Assembly (NCBI GenBank): GCA_964035575.1
Contig: OZ037895.1
Span: 434,001 to 498,000, forward strand
Source: Rhynchopus sp. YZ270_cl-10
Lineage: Eukaryota > Euglenozoa > Diplonemea > Diplonemida > Diplonemidae
Direction: 5' to 3'
DNA: 64,000 nucleotides
Shown here: positions 31,106 through 40,962 of the stretch, in pieces
Position numbering within the stretch: position 1 is the stretch's first letter
How the letters are laid out: every line of letters starts with the position of its first letter
Notes under the pieces: generated by a model
Seen by the model: only the letters and a program-made list of their open reading frames with translations
What the model was told of the DNA's origin: nothing
Databases searched by the model: none
Made by a program: the position numbers and the translations under genes

Positions 31106-33576
31106 CTATGTTGTACTGGGGAGTTCTTCTACGAGAGAAGAGGACCCAGACCCAGACGCTTCCGTCTCCCCAAGCTTTGTCAGCAGCTCCACGAACGAAA
31201 CGTAGGTTGAGATGACGCCAAGAAAGACGCCAACCAGGATGATGAGCACGTCTTTGGTGGCGTGGAACTTCGAGATACCCTTCTGGATCGCCTCATTAGA
31301 GTAGACAATGACACGAAGGTGGAGCAAAGGCGGGATGATCACAGCAAGGGCACTACCACCCATCCCACCGATCAACGCAAGGAACACACTCATTTGGTCG
31401 CCAACCTGAAAAGAAGGGGGAAAATGGGGTGTTTTACAAGGGGCTGGGGTTTTTGCACATACCAAAATCGCCAGCATTGCGAGTAGAGACGAGATTAAGG
31501 TTCTCAGAAGCAGGTTTTTCCAGATCTGTTGAGAGAATTTTTTTTGAAAACGTATTAGCGTACACCCGAGGACGAGCTCCACTACTTTTTGTTGTGTCTA
31601 CAATCTCCTAAAAACCTACTTGAGGCTAGGGTCTGTACTCAATATTGGTCGCCTTTTGTACTACGGAAGGTATAGACGTCATTCGTCCTGAACCCTAAGA
31701 TGCAGGAGAAGGCGAAGGGTGTCCGCAGCTCCGCTGGAGCACAGTCTGGATCGGCGAAGACGAGTGAGTTGACGAGGACAGGTGCTTTAAACCGAAGGCA
31801 AGCCCAGAGCCACGCTACATCGCAGAGGAGAGAGGAGAGCCACATGAGGGTCCGGTTAGGGTTTGCCTCATGCGAGGAACAGGAGGCTGAGGGGCGCCGC
31901 AACATCGGCAATGAGCAGCTTTTATGAAAAATTTCTTCCCGACCGGGGGGGTACTCTTACATGAGTTTTGTGTCAAATCGCTTCTTGCCGAGACGGCAGA
32001 ATTCTGGCACTCTAATGCCAGAAGAAAAAGCGGCTCATACCAATCCCAGCTTCGCACCGTAGGAGTTCACTCCCTTCAGAGAAGATTGGAGTGCGAGATA
32101 GCGGGACTTCCGCTCAAAGGTCCAGCCTTCGATGACCTGTTAGTGGTGTTACAGTATGATGTGTTGTACTGTGTCATCAACCCCCCTTTTTTTTGTGGGA
32201 ATACCACAATAATGCAATATTTAGACGCAAAAACCAAAAGCGTTAAAAAAAAATACCTGAATTGCAGGGAAAAACTGCAGCGGGAATGTCATCAGAATTG
32301 CGAAGGCCATGCTGACTCTGACAGTACCACTTGCGAACTCCTTTTCCGGAAGCACGTTGGTGATGCTGTTGTCCAACTCATGCGCATACGCACAGTAACC
32401 CGCAAGCCCAAAGGTGACGTACAGTGCACTGATCCCAAGGAACGTCTGTGAGAGCAGCTTGGGGAATTCTTCTTTCTTTTTGAGCGAGTTTTCGATGGGG
32501 AGCACGAGGCCGATACCTTCAAAGGCAGAAATAGCATTCCCGATGCACACTGGCCACCCCCAGGCAGGGGCAATCGCAGTGACCCGCTCGTCAAACCCTT
32601 TCGACATCACATTGTCCAATGAATAACCGTACACAATCACCAATGAGACAACTGTAGCGAAGGACGCAAACATTGCGGCAGGAATCAACGTTTTCATGGA
32701 CGGAAGAAAGGTGGGGAGGGTGGTGGCTGGGATCATCATTGCGATGAGCGCTGTGACGCTGATGCCGAGAACACCATGCAACAACCCTGCTGCGAACTGG
32801 TAGTACACACAGCAAAACCCAAGCTGTGTAATCACAATGAAGATATCAACTAAATGCTTGCCTGGCCTGCCAAACGCGGCGCACGCAACCTGACCGTATG
32901 TGTTCACGTTAGGGTTGTTAATCTTCTGTTTTATCTTAACCAGCATCATCATACAGTGTACACAGACTAACGCTGTAAAAATAATGATAACACTTCCCAT
33001 CACAAACCCGCTCTTCAAATACGCAAGCGACAATGAAAAAACCGCAGCACCTACGTTTCCCTTGAAGATATGAAATGCAGCTTTTCCCAAGGAAATTTCT
33101 GAGCTGGCTGCAGCAGGCGCTTTCGAAAGCGACCCGGAGAGTTGTGCGCGGGAATGGCGGTTTGGAGTTAGTGCGTTTTCGGTTGCTTCGTCACCGTTGA
33201 GAACGTTGCCGCAGTCGGCATTGAGTGAGTCATCAGCGGGAATACGGTTTCCGGGGACCGGAACAGCTTCAGGCCCGTCTTCACCTTCATCAAAATCATC
33301 AGCATCATCATCAGCACCAACAAAAGGTACCAACGCTACATCAATATCATCAAACAACCCCGGATGCTGAGGATGTTGTGAATGCTGCGAAGCGGAAACT
33401 GAAGCGTTTTTGGACGACGTCGACACCGAAGATGTCACCACAGGTCCATCCACCCCTTGTACATCGTCCATCGGATCGTTCGCGAAATCTTCAAAATTAA
33501 AGATAGAATCAACAGGCGGCGGCTGAGGGGAGTTTTGTGACGATGTCGACACTGAAGGGGGTCCCATTTCTGACAT
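31106..33576 (-). CDS. Amino acid/auxin permease family transporter (SLC32/36/38-like)
   Basis: Exons: 33576-32257, 32136-32041, 31525-31463, 31405-31106; all borders phase 0, donors GTATTT, GTATGA and GTATGT. Start MSEMGPPSVS chosen because upstream sequence is a T-rich leader. About 130 acidic/Ser residues are cytosolic. The family opening GKAAFHIFKGNVGAAVFSLS follows, then about 11 membrane helices; PAWGWPVCIGNAISAFEGIG is the conserved mid-domain. Exon 2 (VIEGWTFERKS) and exon 3 (IWKNLLLRTLISSLL) supply the loop and helix expected after FPLQFFPAIQ, and exon 4 carries IGGMGGSALAVIIPPLLHL. Probably a proton-coupled amino-acid transporter of vacuole or plasma membrane; substrate unknown. Confidence 0.9.
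31526..32040 (-). other. Transporter intron 3 with family-D repeat and a GC-rich block
   Basis: 515 nt. Family-D element with extension at 31546-31672. A GC-rich block at 31690-31920 is open on the minus strand (contains LMWLSSLLCDVAWLWACL) but does not fit the transporter family. It may be a stray exon. Confidence 0.6.
31546..31672 (+). repeat. Family-D repeat with 3' extension (intronic)
   Basis: ACACCCGAGGACGAGC hairpin, then an extension ending TTTGTACTACGG. Matches 17612-17740. Begins 20 nt from the 3' splice site. Confidence 0.7.
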
Positions 33577-33995
33577 TTTGAAAAAAAAATTCAAAAAAAA
33601 AATACCCAAGAAAAGGGTTAAGGGTTGAAGAGGAGGAGGGTTGTGTTGTGTGCCCCCCCTTCTTAGAGCACCCCCTGAGATTTGAAGATTGGTTGATGAG
33701 AAAAGGGGGATGGGAGAGGAAAAGAGGCAAAAAAAAATGAGTGGTTCATGAGTTCTTTTAGTTCTACGTACAATAATATGGGAATGGGGGTTTATATAAC
33801 GGTGGGGGGGATACATTCGTACAAAAAAAGGAGGGGTTGACGACGTAACGTCTCTATGGCGGAAGGCAAAAGAAAAAAGAAGGGAAAAAAAAGTTGGCTT
33901 GAAATACAAAGCCCTCTCGTGAACAGTGTACTTACTAAAAAGAGTAGTTGAAAACGTACCAAAAAACGCAGCGCAGTCGTGCTCATGCAAAGGGT

Positions 33996-34036
33996 GAAGT
34001 TGATAGCACAAAACGCCTCTGGGAGGCAGGCACTGC
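33996..34036 (+). repeat. Family-C hairpin repeat
   Basis: Inner stem GCCTC/GAGGC, a compensated replacement of CGTCT/AGACG seen at 30100. Confidence 0.75.
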
Positions 34037-34053
34037 GCAGGGGGGGGAAAAAA

Positions 34054-34161
34054 GGTTGACTTGAAACACAACAGCCCTCTCGTGAACAGTGTACCTTTGG
34101 TACAAATGACCGGTTGTACCGGGGGTGGACAGTACATTCCATTCTGTGGTTTACATCTGAT
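34054..34161 (+). repeat. Family-A hairpin repeat, full length
   Basis: GTTGACTTGAAACAC, CCCTCTCGTG, GTACCtttGGTAC, AATGACCGG, GTGGTTTACATCTGA. Confidence 0.8.
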
Positions 34162-34259
34162 ATGCGCTTCTCCCGCTTCCACTCAGCCAGATGAACGGGA
34201 TCATTGAACAATGAGAATCCTGTGTGATGTAGGTAGGGAGGAAAAAAAGCAGGAAACAA

Positions 34260-34300
34260 TTGTTTCATATACATTCTTTTTCTAATGAAAAGAAGGTACA
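34260..34300 (+). repeat. Family-E hairpin repeat, diverged stem
   Basis: Keeps TTTCATATAC and GAGGGT but its stem is CTTTT/AAAAG in place of CTTTCA/TGAAAG. Confidence 0.55.
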
Positions 34301-34489
34301 GAGGGTGCTAAAGAAGTACCCTTGCTTTTTTTGTAGGAAACAAAAAGAAAATACTTTGAGATTCATTACAGCGAATGTGCCTCTCGTGCACACACACACA
34401 CACATTGGAGCCATATTCTGCGCAAGAATTACCCCTACTACTAGTTAATCAAACACACATCTTCAAAAAAAAAAATATAATAATAATTG

Positions 34490-34523
34490 GGGATAATAAC
34501 CTAAGCCTGCGCTTAGTCACCTT
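34490..34523 (+). repeat. Family-B hairpin repeat
   Basis: CTAAGCctgcGCTTAG then TCACCTT. Confidence 0.65.
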
Positions 34524-34729
34524 CATAGGAAAAGAAGAATTTTGAAAATATTTGAATATTGTCTCATACACATATCATGCAAAAGATACGAATCAACAAA
34601 AGCACTACAAGATAGAAGGCTTTGAGGGGCCAGTCGCATCGGAGAGGGGGGGGAAAGGGAGACGTTGCAGTCAGATGATGTAAAGTGAAAGGCTAGGTCA
34701 GATGCAAAATTGCAATCCTTTTCTCCCTC

Positions 34730-35647
34730 TCACCCCCTACTGAACTCTGTAGTATCCTTCGCCACCCTCCGAATTCCGTTCGGTACTGTCGCCCACAGCC
34801 CCTTCGTCGTTGGGCACGGTCTGTACTCCCCCCTGAGAGGGGTCCGCGTACTGACCATTTCCCCAGCACTCCCGGCTGCCCCACCGCAGGCGAGCACACT
34901 GCTACTGAGCATCAGGTCTTCATCGAAGTACTGTGGGGCTCGCGTCACCAAATCCATTTCAGGGGACCGTTCACGTTCTGTAGCGGTACGGAGTCTCGAT
35001 GAAGCACCTACAGACCGGGTTGGACCCTTTCTCAACCCTCCTCCTCCTGCACCTTTGCTTCTCGACCGTGCCCCCCCAGCCTTTCTCTTCAACTCATAAA
35101 AGTCAACACTCTTCGGTCTCGCACCACAGTACAAAGGTTGCGGCCTCCCCTGCGGCTTGATTGGTTTAGTATACCGACTGACTGGAGGCACCGCTGTTGA
35201 AAGGTTCCACCGTCTCTCAGGGGAACCTTTCAAGGTGTCATCCGCATATGGGTAGGGTAGAACGTTGACTGCATTCGACTCTTGGGAGGACCATATCAGA
35301 TCCGGCTCTTGAGACTGCACCGTGGTTGTGGTGTTGGTGGTAGCGTGGAGGGGTTGGTGGTGCTGAATAGGGGTACGAGGAGAGGCGAACACATCTCTTT
35401 CGACGTTGTTCACAGAGACGTATGGTGAAGAAGGTGCTAGCCCTGCATAAGGTGATACCGGGTACGATGCGTGCAGTGGGGTGGACAGAGGAGGGGGCCG
35501 TTCAGGGCTTCGAAGGTGAAGTGACGCGCCGGAAACAAGCGCTTTCTCCAACTCTACTTTCATAACCTTCATCTCCTCCTCAAGAGAGGCCTGCTGTGCT
35601 CGAAGGTCTGTCAGAATAATCCCCGCAGGGACGGCAGATTGTATCAT
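34730..35647 (-). CDS. Basic, largely disordered protein, unknown function
   Basis: 305 residues, single exon. The N-terminal 40 residues form a short amphipathic coiled coil (LRAQQASLEEEMKVMKVELE). The remainder is Pro/Ser/Arg-rich and strongly basic, with SP/TP sites (SPERPPP, ASPRTPIQ, GSPERRW) and basic clusters (KRKAGGARSRSKGAGG). It could be a microtubule-associated or nuclear phosphoprotein. In composition it resembles the 819-residue protein at 8732-11753, but no clear alignment is visible. Confidence 0.75.
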   Translation of the reverse strand: MIQSAVPAGIILTDLRAQQASLEEEMKVMKVELEKALVSGASLHLRSPERPPPLSTPLHASYPVSPYAGLAPSSPYVSVNNVERDVFASPRTPIQHHQPLHATTNTTTTVQSQEPDLIWSSQESNAVNVLPYPYADDTLKGSPERRWNLSTAVPPVSRYTKPIKPQGRPQPLYCGARPKSVDFYELKRKAGGARSRSKGAGGGGLRKGPTRSVGASSRLRTATERERSPEMDLVTRAPQYFDEDLMLSSSVLACGGAAGSAGEMVSTRTPLRGEYRPCPTTKGLWATVPNGIRRVAKDTTEFSRG

Positions 35648-36033
35648 ATTTTTTTTTTGCTTTTTTTTCTTCCTTCCGCCTTTTTTTGAAGATGTTGGGA
35701 GGGAGAAGAGGAGGGAGAAGGGGGAGGGGGTGAAGTAAAAAAGAAAAATCAGAGGGAGAGGGAGAGAGAATCTATCTGGTTATATGGATCACTTTTCTTG
35801 ACACCATTTTTGTTTTCTTTTTTGTTTTTTTTCTGTTACGTGGGGAGAATTAAAGTATGCGTACACTTTATTTGGCAGGAATTATTGTTTAAATGGCCAA
35901 ACGAAGAGAAAAAAACGCTGTTATTTTGGATATTTGGCCCCTCGCGAAAAAACGCCACCACTGACATTTTTTTTTTTTTGGGATTTTTTCTTCCTTCATT
36001 TCTTTATTTCTTTCTTTCTCCCCCCTTTTTTTC
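35648..36033. other. Gap without genes
   Basis: 386 bp of A/T- and G-rich low-complexity sequence. Confidence 0.7.
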
Positions 36034-37824
36034 TCATTTATTTATCTCTGACGGAAGCGGTGGCGTTTCGAGAAGGAGGTTTGCGTATTCTAAGACGTCA
36101 ACCCAGCCTTCGACAGGGAGGGTGAAGTTTTTAAGCTGCCTCCGCCAGGATTTGTGGTTGTTGTAGCGCCCCCGGTAGTCCCATACTGCGGAACCGTTGA
36201 AATTCCCCCATTCTGGGATATAGTCGAGATTGACAAGCCAACGAATTAGATGGATATGCGCACCGTGCGCTTGGTACACGTAGAAGGGATCTTCACGCTC
36301 TGTGTCCATCGGGAGTATTTCGATTCCTACTGTATCCCTTCTCATGAGGGTGTGCCCCATAGCCAGGTCTGCTCCGTGCATGGATATGACCGCATCTGCA
36401 TTCTGAAAGGCTGATACCATTTCAGGGTATAACTTCTCCGTCGCATTCCACATCTCCACCCGACGTACGGTTTTGAAACATGCCTTCCCTTTGCTTGCCT
36501 CAAAGAGGGCCTCCCAATTTGTGATATACCTGCTTCGTTGCGGATCTCTCGTTAAAATCACCAGATTTCCTTTATGTTTACAGCCATCCTCCTCTATGAC
36601 ATCATGTGTAAAATTCAGCCCATATGTCTCGGTTAACCAGAACTGATATAACGGCATGAGAAGCGAAATGTATTTTGGAGTAGGGCAGGCACGTGGATAG
36701 GGACAGCCCCAGACAAGCTTTTCGAAGCAGACGGTGCGGTTGTGCGTTTTGGGGGGAGGAAGGAAGATGTCGTGGAGCCACGGAATTCCAAACCGATCTG
36801 GGGTGTCAAAAACGAACCAGGTACCTTCTTTGAACGGAGTAGCTTTGAGGTGCTGCTGCGGGTAGGATTCGGTTTCAAGCTTGAAGGTACGGCATTGCTT
36901 GGTAGGTCCGGGCTTGGCGATGGGGCAGTTAGGGACTAAAGGGAGAACGCGTTTTACATTGTGTGTTGCGGTGGCGTGGAGAAAGATTCCCATGATATCA
37001 GCAAGCCAATGCCCAATGTTGCGCTTCGAGGTCTCCCTCGTCCAGTCTCCGTTCTTCAAAATAACGGTCGGCTCGCGATACCACTCATCGCATGTATCCT
37101 CCGAAATATTATCCCTCGGGTGAATTGGTAGCCCCGTCATCAGCAACGCATCTTTGTTCACACTATGGTTCCCAATTTCCTTCATAATTCCATTAACAAA
37201 CGCGGCTTTAAACGGATACATCATTTTCCCCTTAAACTTCCGTTCCTGCTTCTTCGTTAACACCCTGGACTGAAAAAAATGCGACGCACACCCCATCTGC
37301 CGGCCGTCACAGCATGATGTACACACCATTCGATCAGACAGATCCTTATCCCACCAGGGCACTTCTTTGCGGAGATGCGCGAAACGATCAGGTTGCCTTT
37401 TTTTCGAATTTTTTACGATACGTTTAAAATACGCATCCGGCTGTGCAGAAGGGAATATTTCAATCCCTCCGGTGATATTCCCTTTCTTCGGGGAAAGCAA
37501 GCCTACAAAGCAGGCTAGAGGGTGTCTACCGTTCAACCAACGACCTCCAATCATCTTCCAGTTTCCTTTGTTTGCGGTGGATCCTGCATTCTGCAGCGGA
37601 GCGGTCGGGGCAGGGGAAGTGAACAAATCTTGTATCTCCGCTTTCAACTCGGTTTTATACTCAACTGCAGCAATAACGTCTGTATGGGTGGTAAACATAG
37701 GAGGTTGAAGACTACTTCTGTCATGTGTTCCTGTCTCTTGTACTGTAAAATAAGCCTCCTCAAGAACCATAGTAAACACCACTACAGCTACAACTGCCGC
37801 AAAATCCTTCCATCGACGAATCAT
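36034..37824 (-). CDS. GT61-like glycosyltransferase, type II membrane protein
   Basis: 596 residues, single exon. A short cytosolic start MIRRWKDF, then a signal-anchor helix (AAVVAVVVFTMVL), then a lumenal domain. The C-terminal half carries the GT61 (DUF563) pattern: NLVILTRDPQRSRYITN, then ADAVISMHGADLAMGHTLM near residue 482 (HGA motif), then a late region that ends in a basic tail. Family members transfer xylose, GlcNAc or similar sugars in the Golgi. Cys pairs (MVCTSCCDGRQMGC) suggest disulfides. It acts on glycans of secreted or surface proteins, consistent with the several secreted proteins nearby, though no operon-like link is implied. Confidence 0.8.
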   Translation of the reverse strand: MIRRWKDFAAVVAVVVFTMVLEEAYFTVQETGTHDRSSLQPPMFTTHTDVIAAVEYKTELKAEIQDLFTSPAPTAPLQNAGSTANKGNWKMIGGRWLNGRHPLACFVGLLSPKKGNITGGIEIFPSAQPDAYFKRIVKNSKKRQPDRFAHLRKEVPWWDKDLSDRMVCTSCCDGRQMGCASHFFQSRVLTKKQERKFKGKMMYPFKAAFVNGIMKEIGNHSVNKDALLMTGLPIHPRDNISEDTCDEWYREPTVILKNGDWTRETSKRNIGHWLADIMGIFLHATATHNVKRVLPLVPNCPIAKPGPTKQCRTFKLETESYPQQHLKATPFKEGTWFVFDTPDRFGIPWLHDIFLPPPKTHNRTVCFEKLVWGCPYPRACPTPKYISLLMPLYQFWLTETYGLNFTHDVIEEDGCKHKGNLVILTRDPQRSRYITNWEALFEASKGKACFKTVRRVEMWNATEKLYPEMVSAFQNADAVISMHGADLAMGHTLMRRDTVGIEILPMDTEREDPFYVYQAHGAHIHLIRWLVNLDYIPEWGNFNGSAVWDYRGRYNNHKSWRRQLKNFTLPVEGWVDVLEYANLLLETPPLPSEINK

Positions 37825-38286
37825 TCAAAAAAATATATCTCAAATAAACCAAGCTGCTATAAGTCAGCTTTGGAGAAAAGGGGGAAGGGGAGAGAGGGTA
37901 ATGTAAATGGCAAAAAAGGGGGGGGAAATGCGTTCAGAAGGAGGAAAAAAGGTAGTAAGATTTTTCCTAAAATAAGAGTCGTTGGGCGGGGGGGGAAAGG
38001 TTTTGTTGTGTATCCTCACATACGTTGTAGTGGGAAGGGTTTTTTCTGTGGAGGGGTGGGTGGGTGGTGGTGGTGGTGTGTGGTAGTTGGGTTTTGAATT
38101 GCGAAGCAATTCAAAATAGAAACTTAAACACTCATCGATAAAAACCCATGGGAGAGGGTTTGTGGTGAAGCGTGCACAACCTCTACCTGCTTGGTGAGGA
38201 TTGGATCTGCATTGTGGTCCCCAGAACCGCGCGAAGTGTGTTCAAAAATGATTTTGTTTCTATTTCCTCTTTCATGAGGTGACATA
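37825..38286. other. Gap without genes
   Basis: G-rich low complexity. A perfect hairpin TTTTGAATTGCgaaGCAATTCAAAA lies at 38091-38115. Confidence 0.7.
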
Positions 38287-38458
38287 ATATATATTATTAT
38301 CGTGAATTTATTTTCCAGTATTTCACGCACAGGTGGAAACAGCCCGAGGGGAAGCATTTTTTCCCGAGGGCGAAGCCCGAGGGGAAAAATGCTTCCCCGA
38401 GGGCTGTTTCCACCTGTAAGTGAAATACTGGTATAAATTCACGAAAATATATTATTTT
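38287..38458. repeat. 172-bp palindrome
   Basis: Nearly perfect inverted repeat centred near 38370, with arm parts GTGAATTTATTTTCCAG, ACAGGTGGAAACAGCCC and GGGGAAGCATTTTT. The arm sequence GTGAATTTATTTT also recurs inside the adjacent element. Confidence 0.9.
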
Positions 38459-39091
38459 ATCTCCAAATGAGACCATGAATTTCACAACCCGTTTTCACGT
38501 ACAAAGAGACGAGGGTGGGGTGGTTCTTTTTATGATGATTTTTGATTCAGTTTTTTGATGTGGAACTCTTAGCGCTGGACAGCGCCTTGAGCCAGAACTG
38601 GTGCAGCGGGTTTGTGGCGCTTACGCGGCTGTACTTCTGATGAAGATGAGGAAGACGATGACGATGAGTCACTTGTGTTCGTGTCGGACTCACTCTCCAC
38701 AGGTGCCCTCGCACGTTTTTGAGGTCTCATTTGGGATTTTTTGATGAAAATTTGGGAAAAAAAACGTGTAAATCCGTGGTTTGTGTGATACAGAAAATTA
38801 ACTCAAAAATGCGTTTGAGACCCCCAGAATGGCTCAAAATGCCTCTTTTCTGGCTTTAATTGCAAAATTGGGCCTCCAAAGGCCTCCAAAAAAATTTTCG
38901 AGAGTTCAGTTCTACGATTTTCTGAGCGTGAATTTATTTTTCTGAGCGTGAATTTATTTTTCTGAGCGTGAATTTATTTTTCTGAGCGTGAATTTATTTT
39001 TTGAGCGTGAAATACCGGAAAATAAATTCACGCACCTCCTTCACGATTTTGTGAAGGGGCGTGAAATTCATGGTCTCAAGCGGGGATAAAA
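38455..39091. mobile_element. Inverted-repeat element with subterminal tandem repeats
   Basis: 31-bp inverted ends with a few mismatches (TGAGACCATGAATTTCAC is identical on both). At one end are four to five tandem copies of a 20-bp unit (GAGCGTGAATTTATTTTTCT, 38930-39005), followed by its inverted copy. Contains one small ORF (38569-38730). Confidence 0.75.
38569..38730 (-). CDS. 53-residue Ser-rich ORF inside the element
   Basis: MRPQKRARAPVESESD, a long Ser run, then QPRKRHKPAAPV before the stop. GC-rich against an AT-rich element. Two basic clusters around an acidic/Ser core suggest a nuclear protein. It may be a captured host fragment, an element-encoded peptide or a chance ORF. Confidence 0.4.
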   Translation of the reverse strand: MRPQKRARAPVESESDTNTSDSSSSSSSSSSEVQPRKRHKPAAPVLAQGAVQR

Positions 39092-39485
39092 AAATTGAAT
39101 TTTTTCATCTTTTTTTCTTGAATACACCAGAGAAAACTGGCCAATACGTTTAGGCGTACTGTTTCAATAAGAGATTCGTTTTGTAAGGGGGGGCTGTTTC
39201 TCTCGAGCGACACCTCTCCCCTATTGAATGTTTTGGGGGGGGGTTTTGGAGACTGCATCAGTGATGTGATTTGAAAAGCCAGTCTGTACAATAGTCCTTG
39301 CAAAGTTTTTTTTTTTTTTTTCATTGATACACGTAGGCCTTCGACCACACCCTTTTATATTTTTTTTGAAAAAAAAAATGTTGGAACGGTGCACGTCGCA
39401 AAGTGTGTCACCTCTCGCTTTGGTAGCGTCAACTGGAGAGCATAGAGCCGTGGCCGTGTACATCTACAAAAGCAAAGAGAAAAAG

Positions 39486-39530
39486 AGTTTCATAAGATGA
39501 CCCTAAGCCTCTCGTGCTTAGTCACCTTGT
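39486..39530 (+). repeat. Family-B hairpin repeat
   Basis: AGTTTCATAAGATGACC, CTAAGCctctcgtGCTTAG, TCACCTT. Confidence 0.75.
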
Positions 39531-40189
39531 CAAAATGGAGGTGTCCAAACAATAATAATAGGGGAGAAGGGAGGATTAAACGGAGAAAAAAAAAGAAGAA
39601 GCAAACCAACAAAAAAAGGAAATGAGACAAAGGCAGTTCTTTCTTTGAAAAGAACGGTTCTTTTTTTGGTAGCATTTTTTGCGTTTTGTGTACACCAGAC
39701 CAGGTTTGGATCTAAAAATTGCGGTATTATGATGCCAATTTGAATGTTTATTTGCTCTATCCTGGTGGACTCTGTGATCCATCTCGTTTTTTTTTTTTTG
39801 AAAAGTTTTTTTTATTGGGCTTTTTGCACTTAAAGGGGGGCGTTCTCTCGACTCAAGAAGTAGCTTTTACTTTTCCTTCCCTTTAGTTGGCTTTGGTCTG
39901 CTCAGAGAGACCACACCCACCACACAGACAACTGTGAGTCGTCGTGGTATGCAGGCTTTTTGTCGATGTTTTCTTACGGCAAAAAACGGGGGCAAATAAA
40001 AAAAAAGAGAAGTTGCAAATGTGAACGCCTTAAATGGTTAATCAGATACAACAAATGAGATAATTCTGAAGTCCACACCCACGTGGCGGCCGCTTTGTCA
40101 TGCGTCTGTAAGGACAGCCTTGACTGATACTTCTCCGTATTACCACACGATCTCCTCCACGGCACGTAGCTACCTATAAAAAAAAAGAA

Positions 40190-40223
40190 ACGAACCTAAG
40201 CCCCACAGCGCTTATCCACCTTT
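40190..40223 (+). repeat. Family-B hairpin repeat, diverged
   Basis: TAAGCcccacaGCGCTTA with TCCACCTT. Confidence 0.5.
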
Positions 40224-40962
40224 TTTTTGGCAAAACTAAGAAACCTTGCAAATTACCACATATACCACACATTCTTCACACATTTCTACTGAGACGATAC
40301 ATGACAACCGAGCAGACAAACCCCGCCTCTTAAGCGTCCTATAAGAGAACCTTACAACAAGAAACAAACGAGGACTGCTACGTGGTTTCATGGCTCCACA
40401 CACACACACAACTCATGATGGAAAGGAACGGAAAGACTCGCCTGGCAGCTAGCATCGCCTCGTCACGTCAAAACAAACCTCCCCTGCATTGCTTGCAAAG
40501 GAACCCGGGACGCTTCAACCCCCCTCACCCCACACCCGGTTCGCTCACTGCTGTGTTTGGCTGGAGTATGTTTCGTCGGTCCCGTCGTACCACTTCGCAT
40601 CCTCAGTCTCTGGAGGGAGAACGTGCTGTGTGTGGTGTGGGTTGGATAACAGATATAAAGTGGGTAACGCCTGAACGGAGTATAGCCCACTACTGTGTGT
40701 AGCGTGGTGTTCAGATGGTGTGGCCGAACCCAAAATTGGTACACTTTTGTGGACTCTTTGTGAAGGGTATTTGACCTCTGGGGTACACTATTGTAGACTT
40801 CTGGTGGAGGCAAAATAGCTGGTTTGCCACACCAATATAGTAATTTTGTTTTTGATAATCTGGACAAGGCTGTCTGCATTTTCCAGATGAAGACAAACAA
40901 TCATCTTTTGCCATACAGGAAAGTGGGTTGTTTTAGGAAAATAAAGGGGAGAGGTATTTATT

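Larger units (their letters stand above)
33577..34729. other. Gap with hairpin repeats
   Basis: Family A (33892-33933 partial, 34054-34161 full), C (33996-34036), E (34260-34300) and B (34490-34523), plus a CA microsatellite near 34388-34402. Confidence 0.75.
39092..40962. other. Gap without convincing genes
   Basis: Family B at 39486-39530 and 40190-40223, CA microsatellite near 40395, and mixed low-complexity sequence. Several short frames exist but none has coding character. Confidence 0.6.

Noticed and set aside
40463-40900. 145-codon minus-strand frame
   Set aside because: Composition matches non-coding sequence around it, no motif and no leader acceptor context.
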